The position numbers were made by a program, and so were the translations under genes. This document shows positions 27,287-35,255 of a stretch of DNA of 64,000 nucleotides, one piece after another. The notes below the pieces were generated by a model that worked only from the letters and a program-made list of their open reading frames with translations, was not told the origin of the DNA and did no database searches. The stretch covers positions 1 through 64,000 of the forward strand of contig JAICDD010000013.1 of assembly GCA_020063625.1 (NCBI GenBank), read 5' to 3'. Position 1 is the first letter of the stretch. Each line of letters starts with the position of its first letter. Origin of the DNA: Fusobacteriales bacterium (GTDB lineage: Bacteria > Fusobacteriota > Fusobacteriia > Fusobacteriales > Fusobacteriaceae).

Positions 27287-28381
27287 TTATACATTAAATA
27301 AAAACTCCATTAAATCTCCATCTTGTACTATATAATCTTTCCCTTCTATTCTAAGAACTCCAGCTTCTTGAGCTCCTTTCCATCCTTTATTTTTTATAAA
27401 ATCATCATATGACACAACTTTTGCTCTAATAAACCCTTTTTCAAAGTCTGTATGGATTTCTGACGCTGCTTTTGGAGCTGTTGCACCTACTTTTATAGTC
27501 CATGCTCTTACTTCTTTTACTCCTGCTGTAAAATATGTTTGAAGCCCTAAAAGTTTATACCCAGCTTTAATAAGTCTATTAAGTCCTGCTTCTTTTACTC
27601 CTAATTCTTCTAAAAACATTTGTTTATCTTCTTCTTCCATCTCTGCAAGTTCTGCTTCTACTTTTGCAGATACTATAACAACTTCAGATCCTAAATCTTT
27701 TGCATATTCTTTTACTCTTTCTACATATTCATTTCCGGTTGCTAAGTCATCTTCTGACACATTAGCAGCAAACATCATTGGTTTCAAAGTTAAAAATTGA
27801 TAAACTTTTATTAAATTTAATTCTTCCTCTGTTAATTCAAGTGTTCTTAATAATTGAAAATCTTCTAAATGATTTTTACATTTTTCTAATATTGGCATTA
27901 TTTGTAATGCTTCTTTGTTTTTAGCTCTTACTAGTTTACCGTATTTTACTATTGCTCTCTCTACTGCTTCTAAATCTGATAAAATTAATTCTGTATTAAT
28001 TACTTCTATATCTCTAATTGGATCTACACTTCCATCTACATGTACTACATTTCCATCATCAAAGCATCTAACTACTTGACAAATTGCTGCTGTATTTCTT
28101 ATATTGCTTAAAAATTGATTTCCTAATCCTTCACCTTTTGAAGCTCCTTTTACAAGTCCTGCTATATCAACAAATTCTACTGTAGCATTTACTACTCTTT
28201 GTGGATTTATTATTTTAGCTAATTCTTCTATTCTTTCATCAGGAACTGTTACCATTCCTACATTTGGTTCTATTGTACAAAATGGATAGTTTGCAGCTTC
28301 TGCTGCTCCAGCTTTTGTTATTGCATTAAAAAGTGTTGATTTTCCTACATTAGGTAATCCAACTATTCCAATACCTATCAT
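27287..28381 (-). CDS. ychF: Ribosome-binding ATPase YchF (Obg family)
   Basis: 364 residues, full length. YchF binds ribosomes and prefers ATP over GTP. The P-loop is GLPNVGKST at residues 6-14. A coiled-coil insert follows the G-domain, and the C-terminal TGS domain begins near [15 protein letters not shown] and ends [19 protein letters not shown] stands where canonical GTPases have NKxD, the reason for ATP preference in the family. Confidence 0.95.
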   Translation of the reverse strand: MIGIGIVGLPNVGKSTLFNAITKAGAAEAANYPFCTIEPNVGMVTVPDERIEELAKIINPQRVVNATVEFVDIAGLVKGASKGEGLGNQFLSNIRNTAAICQVVRCFDDGNVVHVDGSVDPIRDIEVINTELILSDLEAVERAIVKYGKLVRAKNKEALQIMPILEKCKNHLEDFQLLRTLELTEEELNLIKVYQFLTLKPMMFAANVSEDDLATGNEYVERVKEYAKDLGSEVVIVSAKVEAELAEMEEEDKQMFLEELGVKEAGLNRLIKAGYKLLGLQTYFTAGVKEVRAWTIKVGATAPKAASEIHTDFEKGFIRAKVVSYDDFIKNKGWKGAQEAGVLRIEGKDYIVQDGDLMEFLFNV

Positions 28382-28446
28382 TAGTTATATTTCCTCCTAA
28401 ATTTTTAAAATTACACTAAATCTTATCATAAAATAGCTATTTTTGC

Positions 28447-28502
28447 AATTAATTAAAAAAGTTATATATAAAAACTTGACAGTACAAGTTTTTATATATA
28501 AC
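28447..28502 (-). terminator. Strong terminator of the flagellar operon after csrA
   Basis: A perfect 18-bp stem, 28461-28478 with 28485-28502 (GTTATATATAAAAACTTG and its complement), and a TTTTTTAATT tail on the minus strand. It ends 2 bases from the csrA stop. It is the end point of the late flagellar gene run. Confidence 0.9.
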
Positions 28503-28503
28503 T

Positions 28504-28740
28504 CTATTTTTTCTTGAATTTATTAAATAATCCTGATAATCCAGATATTTCTTTTGGTGTTTCTGCTGCTTTTCTATTTTCTGCTTGTATCTCTTCATAT
28601 ACTTCTGCTCTATGTACACTTACACTTCTTGGTGCTTTTATCCCCAGTTTTACTTGATCTCCTTTTATATCCACAACAATTACTTCTATATCATCACCTA
28701 TAATTATACTTTCATTTTTTTTCCTTGATAATACTAACAT
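28504..28740 (-). CDS. csrA: Carbon storage regulator CsrA
   Basis: 78 residues. CsrA binds GGA-containing hairpins in mRNA leaders and blocks translation; in motile bacteria with FliW it controls flagellin synthesis. [20 protein letters not shown] is the family N-terminus, with [10 protein letters not shown] in the RNA-binding helix region. It follows fliW by 8 bases, and FliW is the known protein antagonist of CsrA, so the pair forms the flagellin-sensing switch. The flagellin gene itself is not next to it here. Confidence 0.96.
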   Translation of the reverse strand: MLVLSRKKNESIIIGDDIEVIVVDIKGDQVKLGIKAPRSVSVHRAEVYEEIQAENRKAAETPKEISGLSGLFNKFKKK

Positions 28741-28748
28741 ATCTCCTC

Positions 28749-29192
28749 CTACCCTAAATATTTCTGCATTTCTTCTAAAATATAGTGTTTCAACTTGTGT
28801 TTTGGATTAGTTGAAATTACTTGTTTCCCTATTTTCTTTTTAGTATTTATAACTATAGGTCCTTGGAGATTTGCAGTCATTTTTGATGGGTCTTCTGGCA
28901 CTACTACAATAGCAAATATATCTGAATCTTCTGGTGCTTCTAATTCTAATTCTTCTGCATCTTTATCAGACAAATTTAAGCTATAATTAGGATTAAATTC
29001 AAATGGTCTTATTATAACAAAAGCAAGTTCTGGTTCATCTACAGCTAAAAGCCACATTAATGGATTATTTTCCTCTATATTTAATATAGTAAATCTTTTT
29101 ATATTCTCAAATCCAAAAATTCCATCTTTAAAATTTACTATATCCTCTTCTACTATCTCTATTTCTCCAAATCTTGAAGTATTTAGCTTCAT
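28749..29192 (-). CDS. fliW: Flagellar assembly factor FliW
   Basis: 147 residues, normal length. FliW binds flagellin and, when released, binds and inhibits CsrA. Family features are [32 protein letters not shown] and [19 protein letters not shown] near the C-terminus. GGAGGAATAT precedes the start. It sits in the Bacillus-like order flgL-yviE-fliW-csrA. Confidence 0.95.
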   Translation of the reverse strand: MKLNTSRFGEIEIVEEDIVNFKDGIFGFENIKRFTILNIEENNPLMWLLAVDEPELAFVIIRPFEFNPNYSLNLSDKDAEELELEAPEDSDIFAIVVVPEDPSKMTANLQGPIVINTKKKIGKQVISTNPKHKLKHYILEEMQKYLG

Positions 29193-29201
29193 ATATTCCT
29201 C

Positions 29202-29774
29202 CTATATTTTTGTATCGATTTTATTATCATATGTAGTTATTTCAACTTTTGGATATCTATCTACTCCAATATTTAATGTTCCTTTATTACTATCTATATT
29301 CAGATTTTTCTTTACATCTAAATTAATTTTATATGGTTTATAATCTATTTTTACATATCCTTTTTTTACTCTAATTTGAATAGGTTCTTTTGGAAAATAT
29401 CCTACATTTATCTCTTTTTTACCATTTCTATATGTTTTTTCTACAGATATATTAGCTATAGCATTTTTTTCTTTATTTTCAATTCTCATCATTCTATCGC
29501 CATCTCGGACATATTCACTAATTCCTTGATTTCCTTTTTGAACACTATAACTTGATATATCTCTTTGTAAATCAACAGGATTTTTTCTATATAATTGTTT
29601 ATCAGCTGGATAATTATGAATCTCTACTGTATCTGATTTAGTTTTTATATTAAATTTAGACTTAGTTTTACTAAGATTCATAGTAGCATCTTGACCACTT
29701 ATTCTCATTTTAGGTCTTGTGCTACTAATTCTAATATTACTATTTATAGTATTTATTTGTATCAGTTTTGACAT
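29202..29774 (-). CDS. yviE: YviE-like flagellar-locus protein (DUF6470)
   Basis: 190 residues from the ATG at 29774; the GTG at 29783 overlaps the likely ribosome binding site. It begins LIQINTINSNIRISSTRPKM and is rich in short strands and Lys. There is no signal peptide. Its place between flgL and fliW and its beginning fit B. subtilis YviE and the DUF6470 family, whose role is unknown. Confidence 0.8.
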   Translation of the reverse strand: MSKLIQINTINSNIRISSTRPKMRISGQDATMNLSKTKSKFNIKTKSDTVEIHNYPADKQLYRKNPVDLQRDISSYSVQKGNQGISEYVRDGDRMMRIENKEKNAIANISVEKTYRNGKKEINVGYFPKEPIQIRVKKGYVKIDYKPYKINLDVKKNLNIDSNKGTLNIGVDRYPKVEITTYDNKIDTKI

Positions 29775-29802
29775 AATTATCACAACCTATTATTATTAAT
29801 TA

Positions 29803-30807
29803 TTATTTTACAAAATCTACTAAAGTTGGTTGAATAACCTTTGCTCCAACAGAAAGTGACATTCTTTGAACATTTTCTTGTGTTTTTAAATCCATTATAG
29901 ATTTAGTTATATCTGTATCTTGAGTTCTAGATAATAGATCACTCATACTTATTTTATTATCCTCAAGTCTAGCTTCTACTTGTTCTACTCTTCTCATTTT
30001 AGCTCCAACTTGAGATCTATATTTCATTATCATATTAAATATTCTATCTAATTCACCTATTTGAGATTCTATAGTATGCCCATCATTATCTGTATCTTTA
30101 TTTACATCACCTTTATAAATACTATCTCTTAAATACAATAGTTCCTCAAATAGATCTCCATCTTTATTTTTAAAAATTTTATCTCCTGTAACATTATACT
30201 CTAATGTTACTCCTTTGTCTACCTCTGTCATCATTACACCTTGATCTCCAGTATAATCAATTCTAACAGGTACATCTTTTAATATATCTTTTCTAGTATT
30301 TCCTTCTACATCTATTAAATCAAGATTAGCTTCTTCTCCTTCTTTTAATAAATCTTCTCCAGTAAATATTTTAAAAGGTTTTTCTTGAGTATTATAACCT
30401 GCAAAAATATATCTTCCACCGATACTCGAATTTCCTACAACAACTAATTGTTCTATTAATTCATTAATTTCTGATGCTACTGCATCTCTAGCAGTTTGCT
30501 CAAAACTATCATTTGCTGCTTGTACAGATAATTCTCTTATTCTTTGTAGTATTTCACTAACTTGAGTTAATGATACATCTGTTGAATTAAGATAAGTTTT
30601 TGCATTATCTACATTTTCTAAATATTTTTCTATTTCAGTAAGTGCTGTTTGATAAGACATAACTTTTACAGCACCAATTGGATTGTCTTGAGGAAGATTA
30701 ATTTTAGTTCCTTTTGACAATCTATCATTAGTAATATCCATTTTTTCCATATTATTTTGTATATTACTAATTGCATTTGTTGTCATCATTTTTCCCGTTA
30801 CTCTCAT
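29803..30807 (-). CDS. flgL: Flagellar hook-associated protein 3 (FlgL)
   Basis: 334 residues. FlgL joins the hook to the flagellin filament and is exported by the flagellar type III system. The flagellin-like N-terminus (MRVTGKMMTTNAISNIQNNM, then RLSKGTKINLPQDNPIGAV) and C-terminal coiled coil (SQVGAKMRRVEQVEARLEDN and SDLLSRTQDTDITKSIMDLK) are present, with a variable middle. It follows flgK by 11 bases. Confidence 0.95.
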   Translation of the reverse strand: MRVTGKMMTTNAISNIQNNMEKMDITNDRLSKGTKINLPQDNPIGAVKVMSYQTALTEIEKYLENVDNAKTYLNSTDVSLTQVSEILQRIRELSVQAANDSFEQTARDAVASEINELIEQLVVVGNSSIGGRYIFAGYNTQEKPFKIFTGEDLLKEGEEANLDLIDVEGNTRKDILKDVPVRIDYTGDQGVMMTEVDKGVTLEYNVTGDKIFKNKDGDLFEELLYLRDSIYKGDVNKDTDNDGHTIESQIGELDRIFNMIMKYRSQVGAKMRRVEQVEARLEDNKISMSDLLSRTQDTDITKSIMDLKTQENVQRMSLSVGAKVIQPTLVDFVK

Positions 30808-30818
30808 TTTCTACACCT

Positions 30819-32690
30819 CTATAATCTATTAATAAGTGTATCCATCATCTCATTAACAGTCGTTATATATTTAGCTGCAGCATCATATCCATGTTGATAT
30901 TTTATCATATTTGCCATTTCTTCATCTAATGATACTCCTACAACAGCTTCTCTTCTTTTTTCTAAATTATCTATCATTACTTTTTGATTTTTCATAAATT
31001 TTTTAGCTTCTTGTGAGCTAACTCCAAGGTCTGATATAACTGCTTTAAAAAATTCTGCATAAGTAAAATCTCCAATTGATTTTTTATCTTTTAATGAAGC
31101 CATTCTAAGTGCATTTCTACCATCACCTTCATTTCCTGGTGAATCAGGTATTCCATCTCCATCAGTATCTACTCCTACAGATGCTGCTATTTCATCTACA
31201 TTTTCAATAGCAAATCTCATTCTAAAAGCTGCACCTTCTCTTGGTTGTCCTGTTATCTCTGGACTTAAACTAGTTATACTATCTGCTTTCCTAAAATCAA
31301 AATCTGCATTTTCTACTGAAAGAATTCCTAGTTTATTTAACAATGTTCCTGATTTTTGATTTAATGTTTTTATATAATAATCTTCATCTTTTAAAGCTCT
31401 TATTTTTAATTTTCCATTTGGTCCAGCTGATGCTACTACTCCAGCTTTTGATTTATTTATCTCTTCAATAATATCTGCTAAACTATCTTGAGATGTATTA
31501 TAATTTATCCTAACTCCATTTATCTCAAAATATCCTTCTTCATTATATGGTTCATTAGTTGTTACTGTATTTCCATTTGCATCTGTTGTTTGTGTTTCTA
31601 TTTTCAATACTTCTGAAAGAGGTTTTTTTAATTCTGCTATCTCTTTTGTACCTGATAATTTATATACTAAAGCTTCATTTCCTCCATCATTATTTATATC
31701 TCTAACTAAAGGATATGTTGAAAAATCTTCAAAAAAATCTTGACCTCTTCTACCCTTTAAGTCAAATCCTGCTCTATTCATCTCATTTGTAGTATCTATT
31801 ATTCCTATAGCCAACTCATCTAGATACTTCATATATTTTACACTTTCTTTATCTCGAAGTTCTATTAACCCTTTTAGGTTACCATTTTCTACTCTTACAG
31901 GTTCTTCTAAATCTGCCCACAATAATTGAGCCATACCATGATTTACTTTTGAGTCTCTTTTTACTGTTATCTCTTTATATTGGTCTTTTTGGACAACTAC
32001 TCTTCCACCTAGAGAAACAACATTTTCTCCATCTTTTCTTATTACCTTTACACTTACTATTTTAGATAATTCTTCTGTTAATAAGTCAAACTCATCTCTC
32101 AAATCATTAGCATTCTGTCCACCAGCTTCTGCTCTTTGTATTTGTGAGTTTATTTCTGCTAATCTTTTTAAATAGGAATTTATAGAAGTTACTGTAGACT
32201 CTATATCACCATCAAAACTATTTTGAAGAGCTTGAAATCTTTCATAAGATGAAGAAATTGCTGTTGCTAATTCTTCTGCTCTTTCTTTCACATTTGCTCT
32301 AATAGCCATATCTTCCGGGTTTTTACTAAGTTCTTGCATCGCTCCCCAATATTCATCTAAAGTATTTCTTATACTTTGTTCAGAAGGTTCATTTATTATA
32401 TATTCCATATGCTTTAAATTAAGCTCTTTTGTCTCCCATTTTCCACTTTCAGATTTTTCTTTCATTATTCTATCATCAATAAAACTATCTCTTACTCTTT
32501 TTATTGTTTCTACTTCTGAACCTATTCCTAGTCTACCATATCTTGGGTCTTGCATACTTACAGTTTCCATATCTACCATTTGTCTACTATAACCCTCTTT
32601 ATTAGCATTTGATATATTATGTCCTGTAGTATCCATAGCTAATTTATGACTAACTAAACTTCTTTTTCCTATTTCTAAACTATTAAACAT
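30819..32690 (-). CDS. flgK: Flagellar hook-associated protein 1 (FlgK)
   Basis: 623 residues. FlgK is the first junction protein at the hook tip. The N-terminus carries the rod/hook motif (AMDTTGHNISNANKEGYSRQ) and the C-terminus ends in the paired helix EEMANMIKYQHGYDAAAKYI followed by TTVNEMMDTLINRL. The central region is variable and includes a DTDGDGIPD stretch (residues ~500-512) that resembles a calcium-binding loop. It is separated from flgN by a terminator-like hairpin. Confidence 0.95.
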   Translation of the reverse strand: MFNSLEIGKRSLVSHKLAMDTTGHNISNANKEGYSRQMVDMETVSMQDPRYGRLGIGSEVETIKRVRDSFIDDRIMKEKSESGKWETKELNLKHMEYIINEPSEQSIRNTLDEYWGAMQELSKNPEDMAIRANVKERAEELATAISSSYERFQALQNSFDGDIESTVTSINSYLKRLAEINSQIQRAEAGGQNANDLRDEFDLLTEELSKIVSVKVIRKDGENVVSLGGRVVVQKDQYKEITVKRDSKVNHGMAQLLWADLEEPVRVENGNLKGLIELRDKESVKYMKYLDELAIGIIDTTNEMNRAGFDLKGRRGQDFFEDFSTYPLVRDINNDGGNEALVYKLSGTKEIAELKKPLSEVLKIETQTTDANGNTVTTNEPYNEEGYFEINGVRINYNTSQDSLADIIEEINKSKAGVVASAGPNGKLKIRALKDEDYYIKTLNQKSGTLLNKLGILSVENADFDFRKADSITSLSPEITGQPREGAAFRMRFAIENVDEIAASVGVDTDGDGIPDSPGNEGDGRNALRMASLKDKKSIGDFTYAEFFKAVISDLGVSSQEAKKFMKNQKVMIDNLEKRREAVVGVSLDEEMANMIKYQHGYDAAAKYITTVNEMMDTLINRL

Positions 32691-32705
32691 TCACGTTCAC
32701 CTCTA

Positions 32706-32731
32706 TTAAAAAAGCAGCTCGACTAGCTGCT
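32706..32731 (-). terminator. Intrinsic terminator-like hairpin between flgN and flgK
   Basis: Minus-strand AGCAGCT-AGTCG-AGCTGCT followed by TTTTTT. The stem begins at the flgN stop codon and no promoter is visible in the 39 bases before flgK. It could reduce transcription of flgK and downstream genes relative to flgM-flgN. Confidence 0.65.
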
Positions 32732-33188
32732 ATATTTTAGTGTTTAATAAATTGTTACTTGATACATTTTCTTTTTTCTTATACTTATTATATCCTATCT
32801 CTTTTTTCCCAGATAATTCTTTTAATACTTTTTCTAGCATCTCATTAGATATTTCTATTATATTTTTACAGTCATTATTTTTTTGAACAATATCCTCAAT
32901 AATAGATTTCAATTTATTTCGAAGTTCTAATAAAATATTTTTCATCTCTTCATCATCTAATTCATTGATATAATCTATTAATTTAATATTTTTTTTATCA
33001 TCAAAAAGAGCTAATCTTTGTTTTTCAAGTATTTCTATCTCTTTAGTAAGTTCTCGTTCTTTTGATATAATTTTATTTAATTTTTTTATATCATTTTTTT
33101 CTATTGCATCAAACCTATCACAAGCTAATTCATATTCATTTTTATGAAGTTGTAATTGTTTTTGCAATATTTCAACTAATTTATCCAA
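32730..33188 (-). CDS. flgN: Flagellar export chaperone FlgN
   Basis: 152 residues, almost wholly helical with long charged coiled coils (DKLVEILQKQLQLHKNEYEL). FlgN keeps FlgK and FlgL unfolded and delivers them to the export gate. Identification rests on the family-like N-terminus and on its position between flgM and flgK, as in Bacillus (YvyG). The start is TTG at 33188, 8 bases after AGAGGGGA; there are only 3 bases between the flgM stop and this start. Confidence 0.85.
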   Translation of the reverse strand: MDKLVEILQKQLQLHKNEYELACDRFDAIEKNDIKKLNKIISKERELTKEIEILEKQRLALFDDKKNIKLIDYINELDDEEMKNILLELRNKLKSIIEDIVQKNNDCKNIIEISNEMLEKVLKELSGKKEIGYNKYKKKENVSSNNLLNTKI

Positions 33189-33191
33189 AAA

Positions 33192-33494
33192 TTATCCCCT
33201 CTTTGAATCTAAAATTGCATCAGCTAATTTATCTAACGAAACATTATAAGTTCCAGCTTCAATTCTAGACTTAATATCTGCTATTCTATCTGCTCTATCA
33301 TTAGAAGCATTTAATTTTGCTTTTAGATAATTTACTTCTGCTTTATCTACTGTAGTTTTTTTAGCATTAAAAGAAATATCAACCTTATCTTGAATTACTT
33401 TTTTATTATTAGTTACTGCCGTAGCTTTTTTAGTGGTTGTTACATCTTTTGTATATTTCCCATAAATGCTATTGATATTTCCTACAACTTTCAT
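33192..33494 (-). CDS. flgM: Anti-sigma-28 factor FlgM
   Basis: 100 residues from the ATG at 33494, spaced correctly from GGAGAGGTG. FlgM holds sigma-28 (FliA/SigD) inactive until it is exported through the finished hook. The conserved C-terminus is present: ADIKSRIEAGTYNVSLDKLA followed by DAILDS. The sigma-28-type promoter immediately upstream makes it a late gene under its own partner sigma factor. Confidence 0.93.
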   Translation of the reverse strand: MKVVGNINSIYGKYTKDVTTTKKATAVTNNKKVIQDKVDISFNAKKTTVDKAEVNYLKAKLNASNDRADRIADIKSRIEAGTYNVSLDKLADAILDSKRG

Positions 33495-33543
33495 CACAAT
33501 TCACCTCTCCTTCTAAAAAAGCCTTTATATCCTCCTACTAAAT

Positions 33544-33570
33544 ATATCGACAAATCACATTAAAACATTA
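33544..33570 (-). promoter_or_regulatory. Sigma-28 (FliA/SigD) promoter of flgM-flgN-flgK operon
   Basis: Minus-strand TAATGTTT (33570-33563), exactly 11 bases, then GTCGATAT (33551-33544). The consensus is TAAAGTTT-N11-GCCGATAA, so 13 of 16 positions match and the spacing is exact. It lies in the only sizeable gap of the locus, directly after yvyF. Confidence 0.8.
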
Positions 33571-33576
33571 ATATTT

Positions 33577-33978
33577 TTATTTTCTTTTTTCAGCTATATG
33601 CATAGATGGTCTTTTAACTTTATTTTCTTGTGCTGATGCTGAAGATCCTCCAAGTTCACTTTTCATATCTTCTTGACATCTTTTACATATTCTTCCTGCT
33701 AATATTGATCTACCACATATTTCACATTTAGTTGTTGGTGTTACATCTGATTTTTCTAATCTTCCTTGGTCATACCATTTAAGTATAAGCTCTTCTCCAA
33801 CTCCTGTTTCTCTTGCTATCTCTTTTGCAGTTGCTCCTGGATAATCATATAAATAATCCTTTACTACTCTAAAATGAGCTTCTGCATCTTTCATACAATC
33901 TGGACATAAATCAAGATTTTTCCTTACTTGTAAAAAAGTTTTTCCGCAGTTAATACATTTTGTATGTTTGTGTAACAT
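33577..33978 (-). CDS. yvyF: Flagellar operon protein YvyF (TIGR03826)
   Basis: 133 residues from the ATG at 33978, which follows GGGAGAGATTAG; an earlier start overlaps comF by 17 bases. Two zinc-ribbon CxxC pairs (CINCGK/CPDC and CEICGR/CKRC) flank a helix-turn-helix-like centre (PGATAKEIARETGVGEELIL). This is the YvyF/TIGR03826 family, found at comF-flgM junctions; its molecular role is not firmly known. A regulatory role is plausible. Confidence 0.9.
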   Translation of the reverse strand: MLHKHTKCINCGKTFLQVRKNLDLCPDCMKDAEAHFRVVKDYLYDYPGATAKEIARETGVGEELILKWYDQGRLEKSDVTPTTKCEICGRSILAGRICKRCQEDMKSELGGSSASAQENKVKRPSMHIAEKRK

Positions 33979-33979
33979 T

Positions 33980-34666
33980 CTAATCTCTCCCATCATTTAA
34001 TATTTTTTTAGCTGTCTTTGTTATTGATAGCGTAAAAATATAGACCTCTTTTATCCTGTATTTTTTATTAATTGTATTTATTAATTCATTTATTGTAGAA
34101 CCAGTAGTAATTACATCATCTACTATTAATATAGTTTTATTTTGTAATCTACCTTCTACTTTAAAAGCATTTTTTATATTTTCTTTTCTCTCTTTTTCAT
34201 TTAAAATTTTACTCATTTTTTTAGTATTTTTTATTCTTTTTGCTTTTAAATATTTAATATTTAATTTTTTTAAAATTTCTTCTACTTGGTTAAAACCACG
34301 CTCTCTAATTCTATTATTACTTATCGGCACAGGTATTATTATGTCTATATTTTTTTTATTTAAAATTTTAAAAAAATCATCTTTTATTATCTCTACAATA
34401 ATATTTTCCAAATTTTTTATACGATTCAATTTATAATTTCTTAATAATTTTCTTAATAACGTTTCATAATTCCAGATATAATATATATTTTTTATATTTC
34501 TTAGCTTCGCTATTGATTTTAAATGTTTAAAACAATTATAACATATATACATATTATTGTCAGTAGATTTTTTACATAAAATACATTTATCATAGAAAAA
34601 ATATCTATGAATAAATTTATAAAAATTCTGGTGTAAGTTGTTTATTATCTTCGACAATTTTTGCAT
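33980..34666 (-). CDS. comF: ComF family phosphoribosyltransferase-like protein
   Basis: 228 residues from the ATG at 34666, preceded by AGAGGT at good spacing; a longer frame upstream lies inside the previous gene. The N-terminal zinc-binding cysteines (CILCKK/CYNCF) precede a PRTase domain: PVPISNNRIRERGFNQ and the phosphoribosyl-pyrophosphate loop ILIVDDVITTGSTINE. In B. subtilis ComFC acts in DNA uptake for competence. Whether this organism is transformable is unknown. It overlaps the preceding zinc ribbon gene by 50 bases. Confidence 0.9.
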   Translation of the reverse strand: MQKLSKIINNLHQNFYKFIHRYFFYDKCILCKKSTDNNMYICYNCFKHLKSIAKLRNIKNIYYIWNYETLLRKLLRNYKLNRIKNLENIIVEIIKDDFFKILNKKNIDIIIPVPISNNRIRERGFNQVEEILKKLNIKYLKAKRIKNTKKMSKILNEKERKENIKNAFKVEGRLQNKTILIVDDVITTGSTINELINTINKKYRIKEVYIFTLSITKTAKKILNDGRD

Positions 34667-34817
34667 TATATACCTCTGTAAAACCACAGTGAATACAAGT
34701 TTTAAAATAATATTTACCAACTTCTAATTTTATTCCTGGTTCTTTTTCAGGTAAAAAAACTGTTTTTACAATATATTTTTCTGAGCCACATTTAATACAT
34801 CTATATTCCAATATCAT
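34617..34817 (-). CDS. Small zinc ribbon protein
   Basis: 66 residues from the ATG at 34817; an in-frame ATG at 34832 has no ribosome binding site. Two CxxC knuckles (CIKCG near residue 7, CIHCG near residue 41) form a zinc ribbon, with FTEVYNAKI at the end. Such proteins are annotated as nucleic-acid-binding zinc ribbons without known function. It overlaps yraN by 17 bases and comF by 50 bases, so the three are translationally linked. Confidence 0.75.
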   Translation of the reverse strand: MILEYRCIKCGSEKYIVKTVFLPEKEPGIKLEVGKYYFKTCIHCGFTEVYNAKIVEDNKQLTPEFL

Positions 34818-35160
34818 CACCCCAAAATGCATCTTTTATCCAATTTATTTTATTATCATTTATTGCTATTATATCAAATCTAATTAATTTATTTTGCAAA
34901 TTATTTCTTATTAAATAATTAATGGCTCCCTTTATCATCCTTTTTCTCTTTTTATAATCTACACTCTCTTCTGCATAACCATATTTTTTATTTTTTCTAT
35001 ATTTAATCTCAAAAAAAATAATATTTTTATTATCCTTTCCTATTATATCTATTTCAAATCCTCTTCCATAATAGTTTTTTTCAAGTATTTTTATTCCTTT
35101 ATCTTCAAGGTATTTTAAAGATATTTCTTCATATTTTTGTCCTATTTCTCTTTTATTCAT
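34801..35160 (-). CDS. yraN: UPF0102 family protein YraN, endonuclease-like
   Basis: 119 residues, normal. The restriction-endonuclease-like core is visible: KREIGQKYEEISLKYLEDKG, NYYGRGFEIDIIGKD, and FFEIKYRKNKKYG with E-x-K, followed by VDYKKRKRMIKGAINYL. The family is linked to DNA processing and uptake but is not well characterised. Its start codon overlaps the stop of the 30-residue ORF upstream (TAATG). Confidence 0.92.
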   Translation of the reverse strand: MNKREIGQKYEEISLKYLEDKGIKILEKNYYGRGFEIDIIGKDNKNIIFFEIKYRKNKKYGYAEESVDYKKRKRMIKGAINYLIRNNLQNKLIRFDIIAINDNKINWIKDAFWGDDIGI

Positions 35161-35252
35161 TAGATTTCATTTACCTCAAATTCTTCATCATCATTTAAAT
35201 CTTTTAAAAAATCTATCATCTCTGAGATTATTATAAATACATCATCTTCCAT
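35160..35252 (-). CDS. Very small acidic protein upstream of yraN
   Basis: 30 residues: it begins MEDDVFIIISEMIDFLKDLN and continues with an acidic tail (DDEEFEVNEI). It starts 3 bases after the FliK-like gene ends, behind GGGG, and its stop overlaps the yraN start as TAATG. Such exact packing between two real genes suggests it is translated and not random. It could form one amphipathic helix. No homology is recognised. It is too short for most gene callers. Confidence 0.55.
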   Translation of the reverse strand: MEDDVFIIISEMIDFLKDLNDDEEFEVNEI

Positions 35253-35255
35253 AAT

